This document shows, one piece after another, positions 63,818 through 64,000 of a DNA stretch of 64,000 nucleotides. Both the position numbers and the translations under genes were made by a program. This DNA is from Amaricoccus macauensis_A (lineage in GTDB: Bacteria > Pseudomonadota > Alphaproteobacteria > Rhodobacterales > Rhodobacteraceae), in the NCBI RefSeq assembly GCF_049800915.1, contig NZ_JBNAFY010000001.1, positions 1-64,000 on the forward strand. Direction: 5' to 3'. Position 1 is the stretch's first letter. Each line of letters begins with the position of its first letter. The notes under the pieces are model-generated. The model worked only from the letters and a program-made list of their open reading frames with translations, did not search any database and was not told the origin of the DNA.

Positions 63818-64000
63818 TTACGCCTGGCTGCTCTGGATGGCGCGGAGCAGGCCCGCGCGGTTGATGACGCCCACCGTCTGCCCCTCGGCGGCGACCTTGA
63901 CGATGCCATGCCCGTCGATCGCGAGATCCATCAGGTCGCTGAGGTCCATCTCCGGATGCGCAACCTTCGCATCCTCCGGCACCTCGCCATGCGTGGCCTC
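63818..64000 (-). CDS. proV: Glycine betaine/proline-type ABC ATPase (ProV-like), C-terminal end
   Basis: Partial: only the last 60 codons are in the window. Reading from the edge gives P-E-M-D-L-S-D-L-M-D-L-A, G-H-G-I-V-K-V and V-G-V-I-N-R-A-G-L-L-R-A-I-Q, a CBS-domain half as at the end of ProV/OpuA ATPases, which sense ionic strength. The stop is TAA at 63818-63820. Confidence 0.8.
   Translation of the reverse strand, partial: EATHGEVPEDAKVAHPEMDLSDLMDLAIDGHGIVKVAAEGQTVGVINRAGLLRAIQSSQA

Overview
The window looks like a chromosomal segment of a marine alphaproteobacterium, most likely Rhodobacteraceae (Roseobacter group). The basis is the rRNA gene order 16S-tRNA-Ile-tRNA-Ala-23S-5S-tRNA-fMet, the alphaproteobacterial rRNA sequence style, high GC content, and a gene set (ectoine catabolism with enuR/ueh/eut genes, taurine use with tpa/tauR, dimethylglycine-dehydrogenase-like flavoproteins) typical of roseobacters. 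No species is claimed.

Layout. 1-6,090: a complete rRNA operon whose 23S gene carries an extra ~90-nt stem-loop, ending in a terminator. 6,091-11,244: an accessory junction with an HNH nuclease gene, a frameshifted phage DUF2190 remnant, an intact IS66-family element with an 8-bp target duplication sitting inside a decayed IS630 transposase, a small palindromic element inside the same transposase, and the decayed 3' end of a BCCT transporter. 11,245-26,639: ectoine/hydroxyectoine uptake and catabolism in two divergent arms around the MocR-type regulator EnuR. The left arm (minus strand) is uehABC-usp-eutA-eutB-eutC-doeA-doeB. The right arm (plus strand) is a DASS anion transporter, an Lrp/AsnC regulator, a semialdehyde dehydrogenase and an aminotransferase. 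26,640-38,831: a divergently organised carbohydrate or sugar-acid locus of unknown substrate, with an ABC importer, LacI regulator, ManD-like enolase-superfamily dehydratase, aldo/keto reductase, TIM-barrel isomerase, SDR, 2-hydroxyacid dehydrogenase and Gfo/Idh/MocA oxidoreductase. 38,890-60,769: a LysR regulator and the first of three FAD/GcvT-type demethylating dehydrogenases, then a taurine block (aldehyde dehydrogenase, TauE/SafE exporter, tauABC, tpa, tauR), then an XRE-cupin regulator, two more FAD/GcvT dehydrogenases, etfBA, folD and purU. 61,119-64,000: a TetR regulator and the end of a glycine-betaine-type ABC transporter operon with an oversized permease.

How the genes work together. 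Ectoines enter by UehABC, the ring is opened by DoeA, the acetyl group removed by DoeB, and diaminobutyrate goes through the DoeD-type aminotransferase and the Ssd/DoeC dehydrogenase to aspartate; EutABC probably remove the hydroxyl of hydroxyectoine. Taurine enters by TauABC and is deaminated by Tpa to sulfoacetaldehyde. No xsc or pta is present in this window; instead an aldehyde dehydrogenase and a TauE/SafE exporter sit beside the block, and they carry the same CTGG direct-repeat operator as the tauA/tpa promoter region. This suggests sulfoacetate formation and export, that is, use of taurine as a nitrogen source. The FAD/GcvT enzymes with ETF, FolD and PurU form a complete N-demethylation and one-carbon disposal chain. 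They enclose the taurine genes on both sides, which raises the possibility that N-methylated taurines, and not only dimethylglycine or sarcosine, are the substrates. That is the most interesting hypothesis here and it is inference.

All assignments come from reading the sequence and translations; no database search was run.
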